Positions 15,681 through 24,545 of a stretch of 51,481 bases of DNA are shown one piece after another; the first letter of the stretch is position 1, and each line of letters starts with the position of its first letter. The stretch is from an uncultured Acetatifactor sp. (GTDB lineage: Bacteria; Bacillota; Clostridia; Lachnospirales; Lachnospiraceae), in contig CAJUAH010000029.1 in NCBI GenBank assembly GCA_910584375.1, forward strand, positions 1-51,481, read 5' to 3'. The position numbers and the translations under genes are program-made. The notes below the pieces were generated by a model that was not told the origin of the DNA, did no database searches, and saw only the letters and a list, made by a program, of their open reading frames with translations.

Positions 15681-17527
15681 GCCTCTCCCTCCTGTCCGTC
15701 CTGGTAATACTGCGCCTGCAACTCAAACATACGGGCGTATTGCCCGCCTGTTGCCATCAGTTCCTCATGGCTCCCGTACTCGATCATATTGCCGTCCACA
15801 AACATGGCCACCTTGTCGCAAAATCTGGTGGACGCGAGTCGGTGGGAGATATAGACCGCCGATTTGTCCCCGATCATGCGGTTGAAACGCTCGTATAGCT
15901 GCTGCTCCGCCAGCGCGTCCAGGGCGGAGGTGGGCTCGTCCAGCACCACGATCGGCGCGGCTTTGTACAGCGCGCGGGCGAGAGCCAGCTTTTGTCTCTC
16001 CCCGCCGGACAGATCTACGCCCTCCTCGTCCACGACCTTGAGCAGCTCAGAGTCTATCCCTCTGGGCAGGGAGGCGATCTTGTCGCCCAGTCCCGCCTCA
16101 TCGGCGGCGCTTTTCGCCCTGTCGCGATCCGTATCTGTCGCCGCCCTCATGGATATGTTCTCCGCTATGGGAAATGCCAGCACTTCTACATTCTGAAATA
16201 CGGGGGAAAACAGCCTGTAGTATTCCTCGCGTTTGAATCTCCGGATGTCCGTGCCGTTCAGCGTGATATAGCCCTGCGTGGGATCGTAAAGGCGCAGGAG
16301 CAGCTTGATCATCGTGGTCTTCCCGGCCCCGTTCAGACCCACCACCGCCAGTTTTTCCCCCGGGCGCAGGGTCATGTTCAGATGATCCACCGCATTTTTA
16401 TCCTGCTTGAGATACCGGTAACACACATCATGGAACTCGATGAGATATTCCCCGGTCTGGGGAATCGGCACCGTGTCCTCCTCCTGCCCCAGGTCAAGCT
16501 CCATAAAAGTTCTGAAATCATCCACCTCCAAGGACGTCCTCTCATAATCGCCGAAACGGTGCAGAAACTGTAGCATACTCTCGGAAAACGCCATGGCCAG
16601 CGACAGGTACAGGGTAAAATTTCCGATGGACATGCCCCTGCGCAGTACGGCGTAAAACAGAGCCGCATAGATAGCCGCCTTGCCCGCCAGATACAGCACC
16701 TGCACTACCACCGAATGCTTGAACCACAGTTCCTTGCTGTAGTCCATGCGGTCTTCTCTTTTGGCAAACACCTCTTGCTGTTTTCCCAGCAGGAACCTGC
16801 TTAAGTCAAACAGGCGGATATCCTTTGCGTAGTCGAAATCCTGGGTGACCCGGGCCATATAATTGACCTGTCTCCACACCGGAGCCAGCCTGTCCCATAC
16901 CTCCTCCTTGTCCGTCCGGATGATTTTACGATAGTACAGATACTGGAGGATCCCCAGCGCCACCAGAAAGACGATCAGGCTCCAGTTCAGAACCGTGACC
17001 GCCGTGAAAGTGACGATCACGGTGAAGAGGTTTCTTCCCAACGTCACCATCAGGTTCATCATGCCCTCCACGCCGTTACTGTTGCCGCCTGTGGCCTGGG
17101 TGGCGCGCTCATGGACGTCCAGCACGTCCGGCCTCTCCAGCATCTGGTAATCCAGGGCGAGCGCCCTGGCCACCCGCTCGGTGATGATCCGCATTCTCGT
17201 ATAGATAAACCTGTACCAGGTCTTGTTCTGGGAAAAGGCGTTGCACAGCGCCAGTACGGCCCCGATCCCCCCGACGGCCAGCATGAGTTTGAAAAGCGAT
17301 TCCGTTTTAAAGGCCATATCCGCGTCCGCCTGCACCAGGTCGATCACATACTTGCTCACGATCCCCCAATAATAGGTCAGTACGGAGCCGCACACGATCC
17401 CCAGAAGGGCGATGGGAATAGCCGACGGGCAGTACTGCCGTAGTTTTTTCAATATGTAGACCGTATTGCTGCGGATCCCAAATTTGCGGTGCAGCGGGTT
17501 GTCCGCGCTTTCCTTATATTCTGCCAT
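15677..17527 (-). CDS. ABC exporter half-transporter (subunit 1 of a heterodimer)
   Basis: A 616-residue companion of the next gene, with six predicted spans followed by the ATPase domain. Walker A GLNGAGKTTM, signature LSGGERQKL, Walker B IVVLDEPTSALD and H-loop ISHRLAS are all intact. The membrane part contains an EEVWDRLAPVWRQ coupling segment. The start is preceded by GGGGGAG and by a good sigma-A promoter at 17580-17608. No dedicated regulator or substrate gene adjoins the pair. Confidence 0.93.
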   Translation of the reverse strand: MAEYKESADNPLHRKFGIRSNTVYILKKLRQYCPSAIPIALLGIVCGSVLTYYWGIVSKYVIDLVQADADMAFKTESLFKLMLAVGGIGAVLALCNAFSQNKTWYRFIYTRMRIITERVARALALDYQMLERPDVLDVHERATQATGGNSNGVEGMMNLMVTLGRNLFTVIVTFTAVTVLNWSLIVFLVALGILQYLYYRKIIRTDKEEVWDRLAPVWRQVNYMARVTQDFDYAKDIRLFDLSRFLLGKQQEVFAKREDRMDYSKELWFKHSVVVQVLYLAGKAAIYAALFYAVLRRGMSIGNFTLYLSLAMAFSESMLQFLHRFGDYERTSLEVDDFRTFMELDLGQEEDTVPIPQTGEYLIEFHDVCYRYLKQDKNAVDHLNMTLRPGEKLAVVGLNGAGKTTMIKLLLRLYDPTQGYITLNGTDIRRFKREEYYRLFSPVFQNVEVLAFPIAENISMRAATDTDRDRAKSAADEAGLGDKIASLPRGIDSELLKVVDEEGVDLSGGERQKLALARALYKAAPIVVLDEPTSALDALAEQQLYERFNRMIGDKSAVYISHRLASTRFCDKVAMFVDGNMIEYGSHEELMATGGQYARMFELQAQYYQDGQEGEA

Positions 17528-17579
17528 GTATTTACTCCCCCATCGGTTTTCACAAAGTGCTATAAAGTCTATAGATACA

Positions 17580-17608
17580 ATCTTATGGTACGCCGCAGAT
17601 ATTGTAAA
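17580..17608 (-). promoter_or_regulatory. Sigma-A promoter of the ABC exporter operon
   Basis: On the minus strand: TTTACA (17608-17603), 17-base spacer, TAAGAT (17585-17580), about 50 bases upstream of the first ABC start. Confidence 0.6.
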
Positions 17609-17691
17609 GCAATTTGTGTCGGTTTTTTCGGTATTTTTACACAGCTACAAAGCAAGACAATACATATTTATCGAAAATCAATAAAAATATA

Positions 17692-17720
17692 TTGACAATC
17701 AGATAAAAGAGTGGTATTTT
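17692..17720 (+). promoter_or_regulatory. Sigma-A promoter of the DUF2975-HTH-DUF4173 genes
   Basis: TTGACA (17692-17697), 17-base spacer, TATTTT (17715-17720), about 50 bases upstream of the DUF2975 start. Confidence 0.65.
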
Positions 17721-17770
17721 ATGGATACAGGAGCATCCGTACGCCTGTCTGTACGGAGGGCGGGCAGTAA

Positions 17771-18238
17771 ATGAAAGGACACGGAGAGATGAAGAGGGAC
17801 ACAATAATCAGGATCACCAAATATCTGGTGGATATCATGTTTTGCGGGGGCATTGCGGTGACGCTGACGCTGCCCTGGAGCGTTAAATGGGCGGGCAAAT
17901 ACCTGGAGCGGCTGACGGACAGCTACGGGGAGATCGTGACGATCTACTTTGTATTGGGGATTTTGGCGCTGGCCATCATATGGGAACTGCGGAAAATGTT
18001 TAAGACTGTGCTGGCCCAAAACTGTTTCGTGCGGGAGAATGTGGCCAGTCTGAAACATATGAGCTATTACAGCGGCCTGATCGTGCTGATGTCCGTGGTG
18101 CGGAGCATCGTCTACACCACGGTGGCCATGCTGGTGGTGATCCTGGTGTTTGTCATAGCCGGGCTGTTCTGCCAGGTGTTGGCCCAGATCTTTGACGAGG
18201 CGATCAATTATAAGGAAGAGAACGATCTGACCATATAG
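17771..18238 (+). CDS. DUF2975 family membrane protein
   Basis: A 155-residue protein with four predicted membrane spans, at roughly 21-36, 57-75, 96-120 and 122-142. The sequence matches the DUF2975 pattern, including a conserved RENVASLKHMSYYSGLI block between spans 2 and 3. The function of the family is unknown; members are commonly followed by a small HTH regulator, as here. The start has GGAGGGC nine bases upstream; MKRD at 17789 is an alternative start. Confidence 0.8.
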   Translation: MKGHGEMKRDTIIRITKYLVDIMFCGGIAVTLTLPWSVKWAGKYLERLTDSYGEIVTIYFVLGILALAIIWELRKMFKTVLAQNCFVRENVASLKHMSYYSGLIVLMSVVRSIVYTTVAMLVVILVFVIAGLFCQVLAQIFDEAINYKEENDLTI

Positions 18239-18337
18239 CGGGTGCGGTGTCGGGGAAACGACGCCCGGGAATAGAGCTGGAACCACAGAAAAATCTGGCT
18301 GCCGCCATGGACGGGGCCGGGTGGGAAAGAGGAGATT

Positions 18338-18592
18338 ATGTCAATTGTGATCAATCTGGACGTGATGATGGCAAAACGGAAAAAGGGTCTGACAGAGCTT
18401 GCGGGCGAAGTGGACATCACTCTGGCCAATCTGTCCATCTTAAAAAATAATAAGGCAAAGGCAGTGCGTCTTTCCACGCTGAACGCCATCTGCAAGGCGC
18501 TGCACTGCCAGCCGGGAGATATTCTGGAGTATGTGGAGGATGAGGAAGAGAGAGAAGACGCTGCGGACAAAGCCGACGGCGGGGATATGTAA
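18338..18592 (+). CDS. Small Cro/CI-type HTH transcriptional regulator
   Basis: An 84-residue protein whose first ~68 residues form a helix-turn-helix of the Xre/YozG kind (MMAKRKKGLTELAGEVDIT, then LSTLNAICKALHCQPGDILEY), with an acidic tail. Proteins of this type often pair with DUF2975 genes and probably regulate them. The start follows AAGAGGAG at five bases' distance. The target site is not identified. Confidence 0.9.
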   Translation: MSIVINLDVMMAKRKKGLTELAGEVDITLANLSILKNNKAKAVRLSTLNAICKALHCQPGDILEYVEDEEEREDAADKADGGDM

Positions 18593-18633
18593 CTGTATAT
18601 GACGGAGAATATCAACAGAAGGAGTGAGATGAG

Positions 18634-20439
18634 ATGGATAATAAGCAAAGCAGCAGTATCTGGCAGGAACCGGTAAACGGCACCGCGCCGCGGCAGGATC
18701 CGGGCATGGGCAGACCGGCGGTTGCCCTGGGGCCAGACATTCATGTGGAGAATCTGGATGTCCCGTCCCAGGGACCGATGCCAGGGGGGCGGCCCGGATT
18801 TCAGGGAGGCATGCCCGGAGCACAGCCCGGCCCCGGACCCCAGGGTCCCTGCTTTTCCGGAGGCGGCCCCGTTCCGATGCCCCAGCCGGTCAGAAAGCAG
18901 GATACGCCGGAAACTAAAAATATGAAGGAGAATTTCCAGATATTTGGTCTGGCGTCCTTTCTGTATGCCTGCCTGTATGCCTTCTGTATGTACCGCAACG
19001 GCAGCGGGGTGACCTACCCTTTTTTCGTGGCAGGAAGTCTTTGGTTTATCTGTTATTGCTTTGCAAAACTGAAGATTTCCTTAAAAAAAGGCAGCGCCTT
19101 TTATATGGTCAGTATGATGCTGCTGGCAGTGGCCACTTTCTGCACCGACGACGGCAGGATCATCGCTTTGAATAAACTGGGCATATTCCTGCTGGCTATC
19201 AGTTTCCTGCTGGCCACCCTGTACGATACCCGAAAGTGGCAGCTGGGCAAATATCTGGGCAGCATATGCCAGACCGTATTCATGGCCGTCGGCGAGTTGT
19301 CCCGTCCCTTTGAGGACGCTCACTGGTATACCAAAAACAAGATGAAGAGCAAAAACAGCAAAGTGCTGTATGTGATATTGGGCCTGGTGATAGCCCTGCC
19401 CATCTTTATGGTAGTGCTGCCGCTCCTGGTCAGCGCGGACGCGGTGTTCCGGGATATGACGGAGAAACTTCTGGAGCATCTGCGGCTGGGCAATATATTG
19501 ATGGTGCTGTTCATGTGGTCTTTTATGTTCCTGGCATCCTACTGTATCCTGTGTTATCTCTGCAAAAGGACTATAAAGCAGGAGGTAAAAGACGGCCGCA
19601 GGGGCGAGCCCATGATCGCCATCACCATCGCCACCCTTTTGACCCTGCTCTATCTGGTATTCAGCGTGATTCAGATCGTTTATCTGTTTATGGGAAATAT
19701 GACGCTCCCGTCAGGATATACCTACGCAGAATACGCCAGGGAAGGTTTCTTCCAGCTGCTGGCGGTCAGCATACTGAATCTGATCTTTGTGCTGGCGGGC
19801 CTTGGCTGTTTTAAGGACAGCAAAGTGCTGAAAGGGATACTGACGGTCATGTCGCTCTGTACTTATGTTATGATCGCCTCCAGCGCCATGCGGATGATCA
19901 TCTATATCAGATGGTATTATCTGACCTATCTGCGTATTTTTGTACTCTGGAGCCTGGCGGTGCTGTTCCTGCTGTTTACAGGGATTATTATATCTATTAT
20001 CAAGGAGAGCTTTCCGCTGTTCCGTTACAGCATGGTAGTGGTGACTTTGTGTTACATGGTACTGGCTTTCAGCCATCCGGATTACTGGATAGCCAAAGTC
20101 AATGTAGCCAGTACAGATCTGGCGACGCGCAGCGCTTTTTTCGAAGGGGAACCCTATGACGATTACCGTTTCCTGAGTCGCCTGAACGCGGACGCGGCCC
20201 CGGTGCTGATCGAACTGCTGGCGGAGACGGGATATGATCTGGACGCGTATTATTGGGAGGAACCTACTGATAAAGCTTATGAACTGGGACTAAATGCCCG
20301 TGAACAGGACGGTTTTGGATATTATTATCTGGAGCATTTGAAGGCGAGAAATGCCCGTAACGGCATCAGAACCTTTAACGTCTCCCGGTTCCTGTCGGAA
20401 TATCTGATATCGTCGGAGAGCGCGACGGTTCCACAGTAG
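18634..20439 (+). CDS. DUF4173 family polytopic membrane protein
   Basis: A 601-residue protein. The first ~85 residues are disordered and rich in Pro, Gly, Gln and Met (repeated PGGRPG/PGAQPGPG motifs). About eleven membrane spans follow, from residue ~105 to ~475, then a soluble ~115-residue C-terminal part. The last membrane part (SSAMRMIIYIRWYYLTYLRIFVLW) matches the DUF4173 domain. The family's function is unknown. It lies 41 bases behind the HTH gene with AGGAGTGAGATGAG before the ATG, so it is likely cotranscribed with it. Confidence 0.85.
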   Translation: MDNKQSSSIWQEPVNGTAPRQDPGMGRPAVALGPDIHVENLDVPSQGPMPGGRPGFQGGMPGAQPGPGPQGPCFSGGGPVPMPQPVRKQDTPETKNMKENFQIFGLASFLYACLYAFCMYRNGSGVTYPFFVAGSLWFICYCFAKLKISLKKGSAFYMVSMMLLAVATFCTDDGRIIALNKLGIFLLAISFLLATLYDTRKWQLGKYLGSICQTVFMAVGELSRPFEDAHWYTKNKMKSKNSKVLYVILGLVIALPIFMVVLPLLVSADAVFRDMTEKLLEHLRLGNILMVLFMWSFMFLASYCILCYLCKRTIKQEVKDGRRGEPMIAITIATLLTLLYLVFSVIQIVYLFMGNMTLPSGYTYAEYAREGFFQLLAVSILNLIFVLAGLGCFKDSKVLKGILTVMSLCTYVMIASSAMRMIIYIRWYYLTYLRIFVLWSLAVLFLLFTGIIISIIKESFPLFRYSMVVVTLCYMVLAFSHPDYWIAKVNVASTDLATRSAFFEGEPYDDYRFLSRLNADAAPVLIELLAETGYDLDAYYWEEPTDKAYELGLNAREQDGFGYYYLEHLKARNARNGIRTFNVSRFLSEYLISSESATVPQ

Positions 20440-20495
20440 CTGTTGACAACGGGCGCTGTGAACAAATGAGGACCGTTGCATAAGTGGCTGCTGTT

Positions 20496-22052
20496 TTAAA
20501 AGATCCGCGTAGTCCACTTTGTGCAGTCCCACACATCCGTTGCCAGCCCCTCATAGAAATCCGGTTCATGGCAGACCATGAGGAGGCTGCCCCTGTACTC
20601 CGCAAGGGCGCGACGCAGTTCTGCCTTGGCGTCCGCGTCCAGATGGTTGGTGGGCTCGTCCAGCAGCAGTACGTTGGAGTCCCGATTGATTAGCTTGCAC
20701 AGCCGTACCTTGGCCTGCTCGCCGCCACTGAGGACTTTGACTTTGCTCTCGATGTGTTTGGTTGTCAGGCCGCACTTTGCCAGGGCGGATCGCACTTCGT
20801 ACTGGGTGAAACCGGGAAAGGTATTCCACATTTCCTCAATGCAGGTGGTGTCTGTGTTCTGATCCGTCTCCTGCTCAAAATAGCCGATCTCCAGATAGTC
20901 CCCCTGTTCCACGGAGCCGGACAGGGGCGGAATCAAGCCCAGTATGCTTTTTAACAGTGTGGTCTTGCCGATGCCGTTGGCTCCGGTGAGGACGATCTTC
21001 TGTCCTCTCTCCATCTCCAGGTCTAAGGGGGAGGACAGCGGTTCGCCGTATCCGATCACCAGATTCCGAGTCTGGAAAATATATCTGCCGGGTGTGCGCG
21101 CCTCCCGGAAACGGAATTCCGGCCTGGATTTTTCTCCGGCCAGTTCAATGACTTCCATCCTGTCCAGTTTCTTTTGGCGCGACATGGCCATGTTGCGGGT
21201 GGAAACCCGAGCCTTGTTGCGGGCTACAAAGTCTTTCAGGTCGGCGATCTCTTTCTGCTGCCGGTTGTAGGCGGCCTCCAGTTGGGATCTTTTCATGGCA
21301 TAGATTTCCTGGAATTTGTCATAGTCCCCCACATAACGGGTCAGCTGCCGATTGTCCATATGATAGATCAGATTGACTACGCTGTTTAAAAAAGGAATGT
21401 CGTGGCTGATCAGGACAAAGGCATTCTCATATTCATTCAGGTAACGTTTCAGCCAGACGATATGCTCCGCGTCCAGATAGTTGGTGGGCTCGTCCAGCAG
21501 CAGAATATCCGGTTTTTCCAGCAGCAGCTTGCCCAGCAATACTTTGGTGCGCTGGCCGCCGCTCAATTCCGTCACGTCCCGATCCAGGCCGATATCCGCC
21601 AGGCCCAGAGCCCGGCCAACCTCCTCCACTCTGGAATCGATCATATAGAAATCGTGCTGGGTGAGCAGTTCCTGGAGGGTGCCAAATTCCTCCATACAGG
21701 TTTCCAGCTCCTCGGGGGCGGCCTCCGCCATCCTGTCGCACAGACCGTTCATCTCCGCCTCCATTTCATAGAGAAAATCAAAGGCGGAGGAGAGAACCTG
21801 CCGGATCGTCATGCCCGGCTGCAGCGCGGTGTGCTGGTCCAGATAGCCGGCCCGGACATTTTTGGCCCATTCGATCCTGCCCTCGTCCGGCGTCAGCTTT
21901 CCCGTGATAATATTCATAAAGGTGGATTTGCCTTCGCCGTTGGCGCCTACCAGACCGATATGCTCTCCTTTCAGCAGTCGGAAGGATACGTCCTGAAAGA
22001 TGGCTCTGTCTCCAAAACCGTGGGTCAGATGTTCTACATTTAATATGCTCAT
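20496..22052 (-). CDS. ABC-F family ATPase
   Basis: A 518-residue soluble protein with two ABC ATPase domains and no membrane part, as in ribosome-associated ABC-F proteins. First domain: Walker A GANGEGKST, signature LSGGQRTKV, Walker B LLLDEPTNYLD. Second: Walker A GANGIGKTT, signature LSGGEQAKV, Walker B LLLDEPTNHLD. The linker between them (about residues 245-315) is charged and helical, the part that reaches into the ribosome. Sequence style is closest to the YkpA/YbiT type rather than a known antibiotic-resistance type. I favour the ATG at 22052 (MSILNVEHL); an ATG four codons earlier sits only one base after its purine stretch. Confidence 0.93.
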   Translation of the reverse strand: MSILNVEHLTHGFGDRAIFQDVSFRLLKGEHIGLVGANGEGKSTFMNIITGKLTPDEGRIEWAKNVRAGYLDQHTALQPGMTIRQVLSSAFDFLYEMEAEMNGLCDRMAEAAPEELETCMEEFGTLQELLTQHDFYMIDSRVEEVGRALGLADIGLDRDVTELSGGQRTKVLLGKLLLEKPDILLLDEPTNYLDAEHIVWLKRYLNEYENAFVLISHDIPFLNSVVNLIYHMDNRQLTRYVGDYDKFQEIYAMKRSQLEAAYNRQQKEIADLKDFVARNKARVSTRNMAMSRQKKLDRMEVIELAGEKSRPEFRFREARTPGRYIFQTRNLVIGYGEPLSSPLDLEMERGQKIVLTGANGIGKTTLLKSILGLIPPLSGSVEQGDYLEIGYFEQETDQNTDTTCIEEMWNTFPGFTQYEVRSALAKCGLTTKHIESKVKVLSGGEQAKVRLCKLINRDSNVLLLDEPTNHLDADAKAELRRALAEYRGSLLMVCHEPDFYEGLATDVWDCTKWTTRIF

Positions 22053-22134
22053 TGCGATAACCATGCCTTTCCGATCATCCCTTCATATACAGCCATACAA
22101 CCGTACGAACTTTTTATGAAAGTGTACAGGTGGA

Positions 22135-22163
22135 AGTATACAGGATATTGGCCGTATTGTCAC
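22135..22163 (-). promoter_or_regulatory. Sigma-A promoter of the ABC-F gene
   Basis: On the minus strand: GTGACA (22163-22158), 17-base spacer, TATACT (22140-22135). It leaves a leader of about 75 bases. Confidence 0.65.
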
Positions 22164-22278
22164 GTGAAAAATGCGCGGCGCGATAATCTTAAGAATTTTT
22201 AATATTCAATTTCCGGAATACATGATACAATATAGTGCGTTGAAGCACACAAAGCTGGACATACTATTGCCATAAACT

Positions 22279-22316
22279 AAGTGATTTTTATCACTTGCCG
22301 CTTGCACTTGGCGGCA
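22279..22316 (+). promoter_or_regulatory. Tandem hairpins just before the DUF4358 lipoprotein gene
   Basis: Hairpin 1: AAGTGAT (22279-22285) and its complement (22290-22296) around TTTT. Hairpin 2: TGCCGC (22296-22301) and its complement (22311-22316) around nine bases. The second ends directly at the AAAGGAG ribosome binding site. They may affect translation start or message stability; no known riboswitch fold was recognised. Confidence 0.5.
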
Positions 22317-22328
22317 GAAAGGAGTATT

Positions 22329-22994
22329 ATGAAAAAACTGGCAGTACTTTTTTTGGCAGGGGCATTGCTCCTGAGCCTTGTGGGTTGTGGGAACAGAAAC
22401 GACGGAAACGGAGAGAGCCAGACGGGCGGCGGATCGCAGGAGACCGTCACAGATACCGCCTCGGAGCCGGATTCGGAATCCCAGACGCAGCCGGAGGAGT
22501 CTTCCCAACCGGAGCCGGAGGGATCCTCCCAGACGCCCGAGGAAGGGCAGGACGGTATCAGTGAGGACATGAGCGCCATTCGTCAGGCAGTGGTGGACGT
22601 ATTGGGAGACAATTATTGGCCGGACAGCCAGATTCCGGCAGAGTATCTGGAATCCTACGGTCTGACCAGCGATATGTATGTGGACTTTTGGGGCGAGATG
22701 CCGATGATCAGCGTCAATGTGGATACCATCATTGTGGTCAAGGCCGCGGAAGGGCAGATCGACGCGGTGGAGGGAGTGCTGAACGCCTACCGCGACGCGA
22801 AAGTGAACGACACGATGCAGTATCCCATGAATGTGGGTAAGATCCAGGCGTCTATCATCGGAACCGCGGGCGACTATGCGTGTTTTATACAATTGGGCGC
22901 GGATACCATGGAGCTGGAGGACGAAGAGGCCATCCGCCATTGTCAGGAGCAGAATGAGATGGCGCTGGAGGCCATAGAGAGAGTAGTTCAGTAG
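22329..22994 (+). CDS. DUF4358 family lipoprotein
   Basis: A 221-residue secreted lipoprotein. The signal peptide MKKLAVLFLAGALLLSLVGC ends in a lipobox with Cys20 as the lipidation site. A ~65-residue Ser/Gln/Glu/Pro-rich linker follows (repeated SQPEPEGSSQTPEE). The C-terminal globular part (about 85-221) has the DUF4358 pattern, including the YGLTSDMYVDFWGEMPMIS block. The start has AAAGGAG at good spacing; an in-frame ATG 48 bases upstream has none. DUF4358 genes recur beside MBOAT and DHHW genes, as here, suggesting a role in making or displaying an acylated surface glycan. Confidence 0.85.
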   Translation: MKKLAVLFLAGALLLSLVGCGNRNDGNGESQTGGGSQETVTDTASEPDSESQTQPEESSQPEPEGSSQTPEEGQDGISEDMSAIRQAVVDVLGDNYWPDSQIPAEYLESYGLTSDMYVDFWGEMPMISVNVDTIIVVKAAEGQIDAVEGVLNAYRDAKVNDTMQYPMNVGKIQASIIGTAGDYACFIQLGADTMELEDEEAIRHCQEQNEMALEAIERVVQ

Positions 22995-23060
22995 TGTGAG
23001 GCAGCAATAGCGTGGCGGCGATGGGCTGGCTTTGACTTCGATGCCTGTGGAGAAGAGACC

Positions 23061-24476
23061 ATGGTATTTAGCAGCATTACCTTTTTGTTTCGATTCATAC
23101 CGATCTTTATGATCTTGTATTTTGCGGCTCCCCGGAGGATGAAGAATGTCATCCTCTTTTTGGGGAGTCTTGTTTTCTATGCCTGGGGAGAGCCGGTGTA
23201 TGTGCTGCTGATGCTCTTTTCCACAGTATCGGACTATGTGCACGGACGGCTGATAGACCGATACAGGGGAAAAAATGCCGCCAGGGCGCTGCTGATCTCC
23301 TCCATCATCATCAATCTGGGAGTGCTGGGTTTCTTTAAATACAGCGACTTTTTGATCGGCGCCGTCAATCAGCTGTTTGGCAGCAGTATCCCGCTGCTGG
23401 GCCTGCCTCTGCCCATCGGTATCTCTTTTTACACCTTTCAGACCATGTCCTACACGATAGACTGTTACCGGGGCGAGGCAAAGGTGCAGAAAAATATACT
23501 GGATTTTGGAGTCTATGTCACCATGTTCCCCCAGCTGATCGCGGGTCCCATTGTCAAATACCGGGATGTGGAGGAACAGCTCTACCTGCGGAAACCGGAT
23601 ATCACGGCCATCAGCTACGGATGCTGCCGCTTTATCACAGGTCTTGCCAAAAAGGTATTGCTGGCCAACAATCTGGGACTTCTGTGGACGGAAATATCGG
23701 GCGGCAACCCGGCGAATCTCACGGTGCTGGGGGCCTGGCTGGGCGTGGTAGCCTACGCTTTCCAGATATACTTTGATTTCTCCGGCTACTCCGACATGGC
23801 CATCGGACTGGGAGCCATATTGGGATTTCATTTTCCGGAGAATTTCAATTACCCCTATGTGGCCAGATCCGTCACGGACTTCTGGCGCAGATGGCATATT
23901 TCCCTGAGCAGTTGGTTTCGGGAATATGTGTATATCCCGCTGGGAGGCAACCGCCGGGGGCTGCCCAGACAAATGCTCAATATTCTGATCGTGTGGATGC
24001 TCACCGGGATATGGCACGGAGCCGGATGGAATTTCCTGCTGTGGGGGTTGTGGTTCGCCCTGTGGCTGATCCTGGAAAAGCTGGTGCTGGGGCGGATATG
24101 CAAGGCCCTGCCGGGGATGTTTGGCCGGGTATATACCTGGCTGATCGTGTTGGTGAGCTGGGTGTTCTTTGCCATAGAAAGCGGAACCGGCGCGCTGCGG
24201 TATCTGTCTGTGATGTTTGGACAGGGCACGGCGGGGCTGTATGACTCGCCCACGTTGTTTTTGCTGCTGGAATACCGTGTGCTGCTGATATTTGCGGCGG
24301 TGGCGGCCACTCCGCTGGTCCATCGGCTGACTCAGGCGCTGTTTCAGGTCACAGGCAGCGTGACGGTGGCGATCCGCAGGGTGCTGGAAAAACTGATTCC
24401 GGCGCTGCTGCTTTTGGCCTCCGTCGCCTATATCGTGGAGGCGTCCTACAATCCGTTTTTATATTTTCGATTCTGA
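23061..24476 (+). CDS. MBOAT family O-acyltransferase
   Basis: A 471-residue polytopic enzyme of the AlgI/DltB/PatA type, which moves acyl groups across the membrane onto extracellular polysaccharide. It has about eleven spans. Family signatures present: PIGISFYTFQTMSYTID, FPQLIAGPIVKY, DFSGYSDMAIGLG, WRRWHISLSSWFREYVYIPLGGNR, and the catalytic-histidine block GIWHGAGWNF with His319. The start follows GGAGAAGAGACC. It lies between the DUF4358 lipoprotein and the DHHW gene, 66 and 69 bases away, and likely shares their transcript. The acceptor polymer is not evident. Confidence 0.95.
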   Translation: MVFSSITFLFRFIPIFMILYFAAPRRMKNVILFLGSLVFYAWGEPVYVLLMLFSTVSDYVHGRLIDRYRGKNAARALLISSIIINLGVLGFFKYSDFLIGAVNQLFGSSIPLLGLPLPIGISFYTFQTMSYTIDCYRGEAKVQKNILDFGVYVTMFPQLIAGPIVKYRDVEEQLYLRKPDITAISYGCCRFITGLAKKVLLANNLGLLWTEISGGNPANLTVLGAWLGVVAYAFQIYFDFSGYSDMAIGLGAILGFHFPENFNYPYVARSVTDFWRRWHISLSSWFREYVYIPLGGNRRGLPRQMLNILIVWMLTGIWHGAGWNFLLWGLWFALWLILEKLVLGRICKALPGMFGRVYTWLIVLVSWVFFAIESGTGALRYLSVMFGQGTAGLYDSPTLFLLLEYRVLLIFAAVAATPLVHRLTQALFQVTGSVTVAIRRVLEKLIPALLLLASVAYIVEASYNPFLYFRF

Positions 24477-24545
24477 GAGGTAAGTTTGAACGTAAACTTT
24501 CAAATTTTGATTTGTAAGTGCTGAAACGCGCAAAAGGGTATAATC

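Noticed and set aside
22206..24323. Very long minus-strand frame (705 codons) opposite the lipoprotein and MBOAT genes
   Set aside because: Low-complexity His/Gln/Arg-rich product typical of an antisense shadow. The plus strand carries clear lipobox, DUF4358 and MBOAT motifs.
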